A DNA stretch of 18,943 nucleotides from DASUGM01 sp036274055 (GCA_036274055.1 DASUGM010000035.1:1-18943); one strand, 5' to 3'. Positions 6,813 through 14,330 are shown, counted from the stretch's first letter. Notes: a model not told the origin generated them from the sequence alone. Program-made: numbers and translations.

Positions 6813-7315
6813 GCTTTGGCCACCCGGACCTGCGCGGGCCTGAGCAGCCGCTGGCCGATGCGATAACCGCGTCGAAGTTCGTCGGTGATTTCGCCGTCGC
6901 GACGCCCGTCTGCGGGCTGATGCGCGACCGCCTCATGCAACATCGGGTCGAAGTCCTGGCCGACCGCTTCGATCGGCTCGACGCCGCGGCGTTTCAGCGC
7001 CTCGCCAAACTGCCGCCGGATCAACTCGAGCCCGGCGCGCAGACCGGCATCGGCGCCGTCCTCGGCCGGCGGCGCAGCCAGCGCGCGCTCGAGGTCGTCG
7101 AGAATCGGCAGCACCTCGCGCAGCACTTCGGCCGTCGTCGCGTCGGACCATTCGCGCTTCTCGCGCTCGGTTCGCTTCCGATAATTGTCGAACTCCGCGG
7201 CAGTGCGGAGCAGCCGATCCTGGAGATCGTCGCGCTCGCGCTGGAGCGCGACCTCGGCCTCGGCAGGACCGGCGTCGCCTTCGAAGACGTCGTTGTCGGA
7301 CATGGTTCTGGTCAT
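6809..7315 (-). CDS. grpE: Nucleotide exchange factor GrpE
   Basis: A 168-residue GrpE, the dimeric factor that makes DnaK release ADP. The N-terminal coiled coil carries LQDRLLRTAAEFDNYRKRTEREK (about 31-53). The helical bundle contains VLPILDDLERAL. The C-terminal beta wing ends with GVEPIEAVGQDFDPMLHEAV and GYRIGQRLLRPAQVRVAK. The start ATG 7315 overlaps the hrcA stop as ATGA. A second ATG at 7303 is possible, but the overlap and an AAGGG just upstream favour 7315. It overlaps dnaJ at its 3' end in the same way. Confidence 0.95.
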   Translation of the reverse strand: MTRTMSDNDVFEGDAGPAEAEVALQRERDDLQDRLLRTAAEFDNYRKRTEREKREWSDATTAEVLREVLPILDDLERALAAPPAEDGADAGLRAGLELIRRQFGEALKRRGVEPIEAVGQDFDPMLHEAVAHQPADGRRDGEITDELRRGYRIGQRLLRPAQVRVAKA

Positions 7316-8355
7316 TGCCCTTCGAGCAGCCGCGCCATCGTCTGCGACACGCTGTCGACGACGGAAATCGCGCGCTGGTAACGCATTCGCGTCGGCCCAA
7401 TCACACCGACGGTGCCGGTGCGGTCGCCGTCCTGGAACGACGACGCCACCAGGCTGAACGGATGCAAGTCGGAAACACTGTGCTCCGAACCGATGACGAC
7501 GGTAAGACCGCTGGCGTCGATCGAGCGGGTCAGGAGCTGTACGAGTTGGTGCTTCTCTTCGATCATCCGAAAGAGCGCCCGCAACGTTTCGAACGTGCGT
7601 TGCCGATCCTCGGCTTCCCCGGCCAGCTCGTCGATGAGAAACGACGCACCCTGCAGGTGCAGCGATTCGTTGTCCTGAATGTCGGCCAGGCCGGTGCGCG
7701 CGAGTTCGAGCGCGCGCGCCATCAGCACGTCGTAGAGCACGCGTTCCTGGCGCAGGTGTTCGAGGATCGCGGCGCGAGCCTCGTGCATCGTCAAGCCGAC
7801 GAACTCGGCATTGATGTAATTGGCGGCCTGCGACAGCATCGCCGCGTCGCAGCGCTCGTCGGTTTCGACCACCTTGTGCGTGATCGCGCCGCCGGTGGCG
7901 ACGACGATGACGAGGACGCGCTGGCCGTCGAGGTTGACGAAATCGACGTGCTGCAGTCGCGTCGTCCGGCCGGTATTCGCCATCGCGAAGCCGATCTGAT
8001 GCGACGCTCGTGAGACTTCGTGCGACGCATGTTCGAGCAGATCGCTGACCGTCCCGGAGCGGCGCAACCGCGCTTCGATTTCGGGCACCGGCTTGACGCG
8101 CTTGCGGCCGGTCAGGAGGAGATCGACGTAGAGGCGGTAGCCGGAATCGGTCGGCATCCGGCCGGCCGAGGTATGCGGCTGGCGGACGAGGCCCTGCTCC
8201 TCGAGCCGCGCCAGGATATTGCGGACCGTCGCGGACGACAGGCCGAGCGCGCTGTGCGCAGCCAGCCAGGCCGACGAGACCGGCTCACCCTGTTCGATGT
8301 ATTCGGCGACGAGGCGGGCGAGAATGCGCCGCTGCCGCTCGGTCAGTTCCGCCAT
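7312..8355 (-). CDS. hrcA: Heat-inducible transcription repressor HrcA
   Basis: A 347-residue HrcA, the dimeric repressor that binds CIRCE and, with GroEL, keeps heat-shock genes off at normal temperature. The winged-helix DNA-binding part is at 1-75: LTERQRRILARLVAEYIEQG, then SSATVRNILARLEEQGLV and PHTSAGRMPTDSGYRLYVD. The GAF-like middle part and the dimerisation segment follow, and the protein ends VIGPTRMRYQRAISVVDSVS, a family hallmark. It starts at ATG 8355. The CIRCE element just upstream shows it represses itself together with grpE, dnaJ and probably prmA. Confidence 0.97.
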   Translation of the reverse strand: MAELTERQRRILARLVAEYIEQGEPVSSAWLAAHSALGLSSATVRNILARLEEQGLVRQPHTSAGRMPTDSGYRLYVDLLLTGRKRVKPVPEIEARLRRSGTVSDLLEHASHEVSRASHQIGFAMANTGRTTRLQHVDFVNLDGQRVLVIVVATGGAITHKVVETDERCDAAMLSQAANYINAEFVGLTMHEARAAILEHLRQERVLYDVLMARALELARTGLADIQDNESLHLQGASFLIDELAGEAEDRQRTFETLRALFRMIEEKHQLVQLLTRSIDASGLTVVIGSEHSVSDLHPFSLVASSFQDGDRTGTVGVIGPTRMRYQRAISVVDSVSQTMARLLEGQ

Positions 8356-8362
8356 GACACTG

Positions 8363-8389
8363 TTAGCAGTCTCGGCAGGAGACTGCTAA
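8363..8389. promoter_or_regulatory. CIRCE operator of the hrcA operon
   Basis: A perfect inverted repeat TTAGCAGTC-N9-GACTGCTAA. The classical CIRCE is TTAGCACTC-N9-GAGTGCTAA, so length, spacer and eight of nine bases per arm agree. The one difference (C to G at arm position 7) is mirrored in the other arm, so the symmetry is kept. It lies 8-34 bases upstream of the hrcA ATG and overlaps the predicted start of transcription, which is where HrcA would block the polymerase. Confidence 0.93.
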
Positions 8390-8392
8390 ATC

Positions 8393-8398
8393 AGTATA
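8393..8398 (-). promoter_or_regulatory. -10 box of the hrcA operon
   Basis: TATACT on the minus strand, preceded by GC. The expected start is near 8386, inside the distal CIRCE arm, as is usual for HrcA-controlled promoters. No clear -35 was found at 17 bases. Confidence 0.55.
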
Positions 8399-8413
8399 GC
8401 AGGACACCTCAAA

Positions 8414-8437
8414 GGGGTCTGACCCGTGTTTGACCCC
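8414..8437. repeat. REP-like palindrome GGGGTC...GACCCC after the amidohydrolase gene
   Basis: GGGGTC (8414-8419) pairs with GACCCC (8432-8437), and inside it GGGTC-T-GACCC (8415-8425) is a second tight palindrome. It starts three bases after the amidohydrolase TAG. On that strand CTTT follows the stem, so it may end transcription before the hrcA promoter. The core resembles GGGGTCAGACCCC elements that recur in many GC-rich genomes; this is from memory. Confidence 0.5.
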
Positions 8438-8439
8438 TA

Positions 8440-9756
8440 CTAGACCCTCGCCAGCAGGCGTGCGGCTGCGTCGGCGGCGTTGAGTCGAATCTCGTCAACG
8501 TCAGCCCAGGATAACTCGCCGTCGTGGGCGACGACTTCGCCGTCGACGATGGTGACGCGGACATCAGTCGGGCGCGCGGAGTAGACCAGCGTGGCGTAGG
8601 GATCGCGCCCGGGCTGGTGATGCACGCTGTGGTTCTCGACGACGATGAGGTCGGCCTTGTACCCGGGGGCGATCGTGCCGATCTCGCGATCGAGTCCGAG
8701 CGCGCGGGCTCCGCCGCGCGTCGCCATCCAGACGACGTCGCGCGCTGGGAGCGCGCCCGGCCCTGCGCGCATCGCCTGCAGGGTCGCGGCCAGCCGCATC
8801 TCGTGAAACATGTCCAGCGAGTTGTTGCAGGCGGCGCCGTCCGATCCGAGCGAGACGTCGATGCCGCGCGCCCGCATGTCGACAATCGGCGCCACGCCGG
8901 AACCCAGTTTGAGATTCGAACCGGGGCAGTGCAGGACTTTGATCTGTTGATCCGCGATCAACTGCAACTCGGCCTCGGTCGGCCAGACGCAGTGCGCCGC
9001 GCACAGCCGCGGCGAGCCGAGCCCGACGGCCGCGAAGTAGGCGATGTTGTCCATCCCGGTCTCGCGTCGGACGAGGTCGATCTCGGCGCGCTGTTCGGAC
9101 GCGTGGGTGTGGACCAGCAAGCCGTGCGCCGCAGACGCGGCCGCCGTCGCTTCGAGCAGGTCGCGGGTGCACGACAGCGCAAACCGCGGCGCCAGGGCGG
9201 CGCGCAGCCGGCCGCCAGCCGCGCCGTGCCAGCGGCGATGCAGCGCGAGCGACTCGTCGATGCCGGCGGCGGTGGACTGAAACAACCGGCGCGGCACGCC
9301 GTCGCCGCGGTTCATCAGGCACTTGCCGATCGTGGCGCGCAGATGAGTCGATGCCAGCGCTTCGAACACCGCATCGGTGTCGTGGACCGTCTCCATCGTC
9401 AACGCCGTGGTTGTGCCGCTGAGCAGGAGTTCCGCGGCCGCGAGCCGCGCCGAGGCGGCGAGAGTCGCCTGGTCGTGCGCGGCCTCCATCGGCCAGATCC
9501 GATCGCGCAGCCACGCAAGCAGCGGCAGATCGTCGGCCGCGCCGCGAAACAGCGTCTGACAGAGATGGACATGCGTCTGGATGAACCCGGGCAGGACCAG
9601 CGCGCCGCCGGCGTCGATCGTCGTCTCCGGCGTCACCTCGGCGGGAATCGCGCCGACCGAGGCGATTCGGCCGCCCTCGATCCACAGATCGCCGGTCACG
9701 ACGTCGCCGGCGTCGTTCATCGTCAGGATGGTGGCGTTGCGAAGGGCGAGCCCCAC
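8440..9756 (-). CDS. Amidohydrolase, MtaD-like adenosine-derivative deaminase
   Basis: A 438-residue metal-dependent deaminase of the TrzN/MtaD branch of the amidohydrolase superfamily. The closest pattern is 5'-methylthioadenosine/S-adenosylhomocysteine/5'-deoxyadenosine deaminase: PGFIQTHVHLCQTLFRG with metal ligands H62 and H64, then ADDLPLLAWLRDRIWPME, HTHASEQ with H218 and E221, AAHCVW with H255, HCPGSNLKLGSG and LGSDGAACNN with D306. All metal and catalytic positions are present. It would deaminate a purine nucleoside by-product in the cytosol. The start is GTG 9756, one base after the stop of the PBP gene, so the two are co-transcribed and probably coupled. Guanine deaminase and chlorohydrolases share the motifs, so the exact substrate is uncertain. 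Confidence 0.85.
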   Translation of the reverse strand: MGLALRNATILTMNDAGDVVTGDLWIEGGRIASVGAIPAEVTPETTIDAGGALVLPGFIQTHVHLCQTLFRGAADDLPLLAWLRDRIWPMEAAHDQATLAASARLAAAELLLSGTTTALTMETVHDTDAVFEALASTHLRATIGKCLMNRGDGVPRRLFQSTAAGIDESLALHRRWHGAAGGRLRAALAPRFALSCTRDLLEATAAASAAHGLLVHTHASEQRAEIDLVRRETGMDNIAYFAAVGLGSPRLCAAHCVWPTEAELQLIADQQIKVLHCPGSNLKLGSGVAPIVDMRARGIDVSLGSDGAACNNSLDMFHEMRLAATLQAMRAGPGALPARDVVWMATRGGARALGLDREIGTIAPGYKADLIVVENHSVHHQPGRDPYATLVYSARPTDVRVTIVDGEVVAHDGELSWADVDEIRLNAADAAARLLARV

Positions 9757-9757
9757 G

Positions 9758-12169
9758 TCAGCGAATGATCTTCTTGAACAGTCCGCCGAGGCCCGAGAAG
9801 ACCGACTTCACGCCGCCGGCGATGCCATGACCGCCGTGCAGTTCGCAGTGGTCGCGCGGTTCGGTGCCGGCCAGAAACGCTTCGTTGATGACGCGTGAGG
9901 GCGGGCAATTGGGCGTCGCCAACTGGCCGGTGTCACGGTCGATGTCGACAAAGCCAACACCTGAGGGCGCGGTGAAACTCTGGCTCTTGCGGCCGGCCAG
10001 TGCCGCCTTCATGAACCTGGCCCAAATCGGCAGCGCCGCCTGCGATCCGCTGAGGCCGATCGGCTGGTTGTCGTCGAAGCCCACCCAGACCACGGTGAGC
10101 AGATCCGGCGTGAAGCCGACGAACCAGGCGTCGCGCAGATCGTTGGTCGTGCCGGACTTGCCGGCGGCGTCGAGCGTGAAGCCGTAGGCGCCGCGCGCGG
10201 CCGCGCCGGTGCCTTCGTTGAGAACGCTGCGCATCATGTTGGTGACCAGGAACGTCGCCGCCGGATCGGCGACCGGCTTCGGCGCGGGCCGCTCGATCTG
10301 GCGCACTTTCTTGCCTTCGACGATCCGCGTCAATGCCTGCAGTGGACGCTCGGCGCCGTCGTTCATGAACACGGTGTAGGCCTGCGCGATCTCGACCGGC
10401 GACGCTTCGAACACGCCGAGAGCGATCGACGGGTAGGGCTTGGCTGGCGTGCCGACGCCAATCTTCTTCCAGAGATTGGCGACGGTGTCGTAGCCGACCG
10501 CCTCGGCGACTTTGATGGCGACGATGTTGCGCGAGAGCGCCAGTGCCCGCCGCAGCGTGATCGGGCCGTCGTATTCATTCTGGTAGTTGCCGGGCGCGTA
10601 TTCCTTGTCGCCGTCGGCGAACGTCGTCGGCTCGTCGACGACGACGGTGGCCGGCGTGATGTCGCCGCGGCCCTGTTGGGCCATCGCGTCGAAGGCCGAC
10701 AGGTAGACGAACGGTTTGAACACCGAGCCGGGCTGACGCTGCGCGGCGATCGCGCGGTTGTACTGCGACGAGCTGTAGGCGCGGCCGCCCACCATCGCGA
10801 GAATCTCGCCGGTCTTCGGATCGACGGCGACCAGCGAAATTTGCGCGGTCCCTTTTTTCTTCCTGGCCGCGAGCAGCTTGTCGACGGCCACGGCGCCCTC
10901 GCCGACGGTTTCCTGCGCGATGCGCTGGAGCTGGAGATCGAGCGTCGTGTAGACGTCGACGGCAGCGTCGTCGCGGAGCAGCCCGGCGTAGCCGTTCTCG
11001 ACCTGCTGGCTGACGTAGTCGACGAAGTACGGCGCTTCGTTTTCGAGCGCGCGCGACGAAACGGTGAGCGGTTCCCGGCTGGCCTTGTCGGCGTCGGCGG
11101 CCGTGATGTATTTCTCGTCGGCCATTTCCCGGAGGACGACGTTGCGCCGTTCCCGGGCCCGCTCGGTGTTGCGGAAGGGCGACAGCCGCGACGGCGACTG
11201 AATCACGCCGGCGATGGTCGCGGCTTCGCCAATCGTCACGTTGCGCACGTCCTTGCCGAAGAAGATGCGCGATGCCTCGGCGACGCCGTGAATCGCAAAC
11301 GGCCCGCGCTGCCCGAGGATGACGTCGTTCAGGTAGAGCTCGAGAATCTGGTCCTTGCTGAACCGCGATTCGAGCACCAGCGCCATGAGCTGCTCCTGGA
11401 GCTTGCGCCGCAGCGTCTTTTCCGGAGTGAGAAACGTGTTCTTGACGATCTGTTGCGTCAGCGTGCTGCCGCCGACGAGATAGGGCTTGTCGCCTTTCAG
11501 ATTGGTGAAGATCGCGCCCAGGGCGCCAATCGGATCGACGCCGGGATGGTCGTAGAACCGGCGGTCCTCGATCGCGAGCACGGCCCCGACCATGTGCCGC
11601 GGCAGGCTCTTGAGCGGGATGTAGCGTCGTTTCTCACCCGCGGCCAGCGCCGCGAGCAGCGGCGCTTCGAGCACCAGCCGGTCGGTCGGTTTGTTGTTGG
11701 CCATCGTGACCCTGGTCACGGCGGTCCCGGCCTTGTTGAAGTCGATCCGCACCGGCTGAGGCGACGCGCCGTCGCGCGGAATCACCGTCATGGTCGTGCC
11801 GGCGACGCTGACATCGCCAGGCGCCTCGGCCTTGGGCCGTCCGGCATATCCGACGTCGTTCAACCGCGAGACGAGCAGGGCAGGCGTGATGCCCTGACCA
11901 ACGCGAATCTCGAACGGCCGCCCGAAGATGCGCGGCACGACGCGTTGTTCGCCCAGGAGCCGGGCGTCGATTAGACGTCCGTAACTGATCCAGAAGTAGG
12001 TGAAGACGCCGATGAACAGCACCGCGCACACCGAAAATGCGAGCAGTGCGAGGCGCATCCAGCGGCGAGGCGGCCATCGGAACTTGAGCGCGAGTCGCGT
12101 CCGGGCGGCGGCCGCCGGACGCTTGGCCGCCGGTTTTCGCGGCTGACGAGTGGGCGGACGCGTGGCCAT
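9758..12169 (-). CDS. Class A penicillin-binding protein, PBP1b-like
   Basis: An 803-residue bifunctional cell-wall synthase anchored in the inner membrane. After a basic N-terminal tail comes one membrane helix (about 38-63). Residues 70-165 contain VPRIFGRPFEIRVGQ, like the UB2H region of PBP1b. The GT51 glycosyltransferase has EDRRFYDHPGVD (catalytic E201), GGSTLTQQ (233-240) and the LELYLNDVILGQ helix. The transpeptidase has S482-V-F-K485, S546-R-N548 and KSGT (671-674), so both activities look intact. It starts at ATG 12169 with GGAGG seven bases upstream. It is divergent from the argH-like gene and leads a two-gene unit with the amidohydrolase. Confidence 0.95.
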   Translation of the reverse strand: MATRPPTRQPRKPAAKRPAAAARTRLALKFRWPPRRWMRLALLAFSVCAVLFIGVFTYFWISYGRLIDARLLGEQRVVPRIFGRPFEIRVGQGITPALLVSRLNDVGYAGRPKAEAPGDVSVAGTTMTVIPRDGASPQPVRIDFNKAGTAVTRVTMANNKPTDRLVLEAPLLAALAAGEKRRYIPLKSLPRHMVGAVLAIEDRRFYDHPGVDPIGALGAIFTNLKGDKPYLVGGSTLTQQIVKNTFLTPEKTLRRKLQEQLMALVLESRFSKDQILELYLNDVILGQRGPFAIHGVAEASRIFFGKDVRNVTIGEAATIAGVIQSPSRLSPFRNTERARERRNVVLREMADEKYITAADADKASREPLTVSSRALENEAPYFVDYVSQQVENGYAGLLRDDAAVDVYTTLDLQLQRIAQETVGEGAVAVDKLLAARKKKGTAQISLVAVDPKTGEILAMVGGRAYSSSQYNRAIAAQRQPGSVFKPFVYLSAFDAMAQQGRGDITPATVVVDEPTTFADGDKEYAPGNYQNEYDGPITLRRALALSRNIVAIKVAEAVGYDTVANLWKKIGVGTPAKPYPSIALGVFEASPVEIAQAYTVFMNDGAERPLQALTRIVEGKKVRQIERPAPKPVADPAATFLVTNMMRSVLNEGTGAAARGAYGFTLDAAGKSGTTNDLRDAWFVGFTPDLLTVVWVGFDDNQPIGLSGSQAALPIWARFMKAALAGRKSQSFTAPSGVGFVDIDRDTGQLATPNCPPSRVINEAFLAGTEPRDHCELHGGHGIAGGVKSVFSGLGGLFKKIIR

Positions 12170-12213
12170 GATCGTGCCTCCGCAGTGTACGGCATTCGCG
12201 GCCCGATCCGCCC

Positions 12214-12242
12214 TTGACAGGCCGCGCGACGACGACTAAACA
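12214..12242 (+). promoter_or_regulatory. Promoter of the argH-like gene
   Basis: A perfect -35 TTGACA (12214-12219) is followed after exactly 17 bases by TAAACA (12237-12242), a weak -10 with three of six matches. Seven bases further is 12249, the A of the ATG, and no ribosome site intervenes. A leaderless transcript is the natural reading. Confidence 0.55.
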
Positions 12243-12248
12243 CCCATC

Positions 12249-13697
12249 ATGTTCTCACCCGACTACGTCCGCCTTGTCCTCAACGACAACTTCGAGGACG
12301 CCAAGGCGCTGCTGCTGTCGCCGCTGATCGCCGTGCACTACGCGCACCTCGCGATGCTCGTCGCGCAACAGATCATTACGCGTGAGGACGCCCGCGCGCT
12401 CCGCGCCGCGCTCGACGCCATCGACCTCGACGCCGTGCGCGCCGCGAAGTTCGATGGCTCGTGCGAAGACCTCTTCTTTTATGTCGATCGTCTGGTTGCG
12501 GACAGATGCGGTCCCGACGCCGCCGGCCGGCTCCATACCGCGCGCAGCCGCAACGACATCGACATGACGATGTATCGGATGCAGATTCGGGTGTTCGTGC
12601 TCGACCTGGTGGCCGCGGTGATCGCGCTCCGCGGATCTTTGATCGAGCTGGCCGCGCGCCATCGCGAGACGGTGTTTCCCGCGCACACGCATACCCAACC
12701 GGCGCAGCCGTCGACGGTCGCGCACTACCTGCTCGCGGTCATCGAACAGCTCGAGCGCGACACCGGCCGTCTCTTCAACGCGTACGCAACGGTGAATCGC
12801 AACCCGCTCGGCGCGTGCGCGATTACCGGCACCGGATTTCCCATCGATCGCGACCGGACCAGCCAGCTGTTGGGTTTCGACGGTCCGACCGGCAACACCT
12901 ACGGGAGCATCGCCGCCGTCGATTACCTGCTCGAAGCCGCCGCCGCGGCCGCGACCACGCTGGTGGGCGCCGGGCGTTTCGTGCAGGACATGCTGCTGTG
13001 GTGCACCGTGGAAGTCGGCTACTTGCGCCTGCCCGACGGCTTCGTCCAGACCAGCAGCATCATGCCGCAGAAGCGCAACCCGGTCTCGCTCGAGCACGCG
13101 CGGTCGTTGGCGTCGAAGGCGTTCGCGCAGCTTGCCGGCCTGGCAACCGCTCTCCACAACACGCCCTTCGGCGACATCGTCGACAGCGAAGACGATCTCC
13201 AGCCGCTGGTCGCGTCGGGTTTCCGTGATGCGGCGCGATCGCTCGAGCTCGTCGCGGCGGCGATGGCCGGCGCGGAGATCGACGTCGCGCTGATGCGTCA
13301 GCGCGCGACCGAGAATTGGGTGTCAATCACCGAGCTCGCGGACACGCTCGCGCGCGATCGCGGCCTCTCGTTCAAGACCGCCCACACGATTGCGGCCAGC
13401 CTCGTGCGCGCCGCTCGCGCCCGCCCGGGCGAACCGCTGTCGGTATTGCTCGCCGACGCGTCGCGCGATGCCGGGCATCCGTTGTCGATGCGCGACGACG
13501 AGTTGGCGCAGGTGCTGAGCCCGGAACGCTTCGTGGAGATCCGGCGGACGCACGGCGGACCGTCGCCGGAAGTGACCGCGCGGGCCATTGAGATCTCGCG
13601 GGGAGCGCTCGCGGAGGACGGGACGCGGCTCGCGGCAAGGCGGGAGGCGCTTGCGGCGGCGGCGAGGCAGTTGCGGCGGGCGGTCGAGGACATTTGA
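12249..13697 (+). CDS. argH: Argininosuccinate lyase family protein
   Basis: A 482-residue member of the fumarase/aspartase superfamily, closest to argininosuccinate lyase, which splits argininosuccinate into arginine and fumarate. Seen: GRLHTARSRND (93-103), the second signature HTHTQPAQPSTVAHYL (146-161), GTGFPIDRDRTSQLLGF, and the mobile catalytic loop SSIMPQKRNPVS (269-280). The loop has MPQKRNP instead of MPQKKNP, and HTHTQPAQ takes the place of GYTHLQRAQP, so it belongs to a divergent ArgH group. It is slightly longer than usual (about 460). No other arginine gene is nearby, so a related lyase activity cannot be excluded. It starts at ATG 12249, likely leaderless. The gene is followed directly by an AT-richer repeat. 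Confidence 0.82.
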   Translation: MFSPDYVRLVLNDNFEDAKALLLSPLIAVHYAHLAMLVAQQIITREDARALRAALDAIDLDAVRAAKFDGSCEDLFFYVDRLVADRCGPDAAGRLHTARSRNDIDMTMYRMQIRVFVLDLVAAVIALRGSLIELAARHRETVFPAHTHTQPAQPSTVAHYLLAVIEQLERDTGRLFNAYATVNRNPLGACAITGTGFPIDRDRTSQLLGFDGPTGNTYGSIAAVDYLLEAAAAAATTLVGAGRFVQDMLLWCTVEVGYLRLPDGFVQTSSIMPQKRNPVSLEHARSLASKAFAQLAGLATALHNTPFGDIVDSEDDLQPLVASGFRDAARSLELVAAAMAGAEIDVALMRQRATENWVSITELADTLARDRGLSFKTAHTIAASLVRAARARPGEPLSVLLADASRDAGHPLSMRDDELAQVLSPERFVEIRRTHGGPSPEVTARAIEISRGALAEDGTRLAARREALAAAARQLRRAVEDI

Positions 13698-13700
13698 AGC

Positions 13701-13750
13701 TGTTAATGGGGCAATGAGGTGAATGGGTGAATGAATGAAATGACTTAGTG
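13701..13750. repeat. Left bracket of the four-helix-bundle cassette
   Basis: Starting a few bases after the argH stop, the sequence becomes a T/G/A-rich, roughly 7-8-periodic string with GGCAATG (13710-13716), GTGAATGGGTGA (13719-13730), GAATGAAATGA and TTAGTG (13745-13750). Each of the exact blocks GGCAATG, GTGAATGGGTGA and TTAGTG occurs inverted and in matching order in the right bracket at 14270-14326. It differs sharply in composition from the coding sequence around it. Confidence 0.65.
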
Positions 13751-13872
13751 GGAATGTTGCAATTCGTTCACTGAGCGATGCGTCTGGAGATTGCAGAAAC
13801 TGCGTACGGCGAAAGGCGCTCTGCGGAAATGCGCCTGAAGCCACCGGGCATGCTTGTTGCCTTGCCAAGGGC

Positions 13873-14235
13873 ATGCGTGAATTCATCGAGAAGCTCGAAG
13901 GGCGGACGAAGCAGTTCGCGATCGACTGCGTGCCGTACTGCGCTGACCTGGAGCGCGCGCCTGGGTTACGCAACGCTGCATTTCAGCTCTCAAAAGCGAG
14001 CGGCAGCGTCGCCGCGAATCACCGGGCGATGCGAAGATCGAGATCGAACCGCGAGTTTGCCGCGAAGCTGCAGATCGTCTGCGAAGAAGCCGATGAGTCC
14101 GTGCTCTGGCTGGAGGTAGCAGAGGCGTCGGTGCCCGTTCATCTCAAGCCAACGACAGACACGCTGCTGGCTGAGGCGAAGGAACTGCGGGCGATCTTCT
14201 CGAAGGCGCGGTCGACGTTTCGCGGGCGGCTCTGA
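13873..14235 (+). CDS. Four-helix-bundle protein (S23/IVP family)
   Basis: A 120-residue protein with the pattern of the small four-helix-bundle family first known from intervening sequences inserted in 23S rRNA genes, related to the Avd proteins of diversity-generating retroelements. Seen are TKQFAIDCVPYCADL (helix 1), LRNAAFQLSKASGSVAANHRAM with the family's SVAANxRA turn, the basic RRSRSNREFAAKL, and CEEADESVLWLEVAEAS. The molecular role of stand-alone copies is not established. It starts at ATG 13873; AAGGG lies directly upstream but very close. It sits between convergent argH and bshC, bracketed by inverted repeats, with no reverse transcriptase or rRNA nearby. Codon use looks less GC-biased than in the neighbours, which suggests a later arrival. 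Confidence 0.85.
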   Translation: MREFIEKLEGRTKQFAIDCVPYCADLERAPGLRNAAFQLSKASGSVAANHRAMRRSRSNREFAAKLQIVCEEADESVLWLEVAEASVPVHLKPTTDTLLAEAKELRAIFSKARSTFRGRL

Positions 14236-14269
14236 CCGCGACACAAGTACTCAGCCACTCAGGCGGATG

Positions 14270-14326
14270 CACTAATTCATTCAATCATTGATGGCATTTC
14301 ACCCATTCACCCACTCACCCATTGCC
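14270..14326. repeat. Right bracket of the four-helix-bundle cassette
   Basis: CACTAA (14270-14275), ATTCATTCAATCATTGATG, then three tandem octamers TCACCCAT, TCACCCAC, TCACCCAT (14299-14322), closing with CATTGCC (14320-14326). It is the inverted counterpart of the left bracket and ends four bases before the bshC stop codon. On the bshC transcript it therefore begins just after the TAA. Confidence 0.7.
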
Positions 14327-14330
14327 GGAT

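Noticed and set aside
5292..6866. A 524-codon plus-strand open frame over prmA and dnaJ
   Set aside because: Arg/Ala/Asp-rich composition with no known motifs, fully antisense to dnaJ and prmA.
10676..11974. A 432-codon plus-strand open frame inside the PBP gene
   Set aside because: Antisense shadow of a well-supported PBP; composition is typical of a reverse-frame translation.
13845..13877. Two GGGCATGC copies before the four-helix-bundle start
   Set aside because: Only two short copies of a common palindrome; no spacing or partner suggests an operator.
13778..14119. Alternative open frame starting before the four-helix-bundle gene
   Set aside because: It is in a different frame and shows no family pattern, whereas the frame from 13873 gives clear four-helix-bundle motifs.
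13698..14330. A diversity-generating retroelement
   Set aside because: The protein is Avd-like, but there is no reverse transcriptase, no template/variable repeat pair and no target gene in the window.
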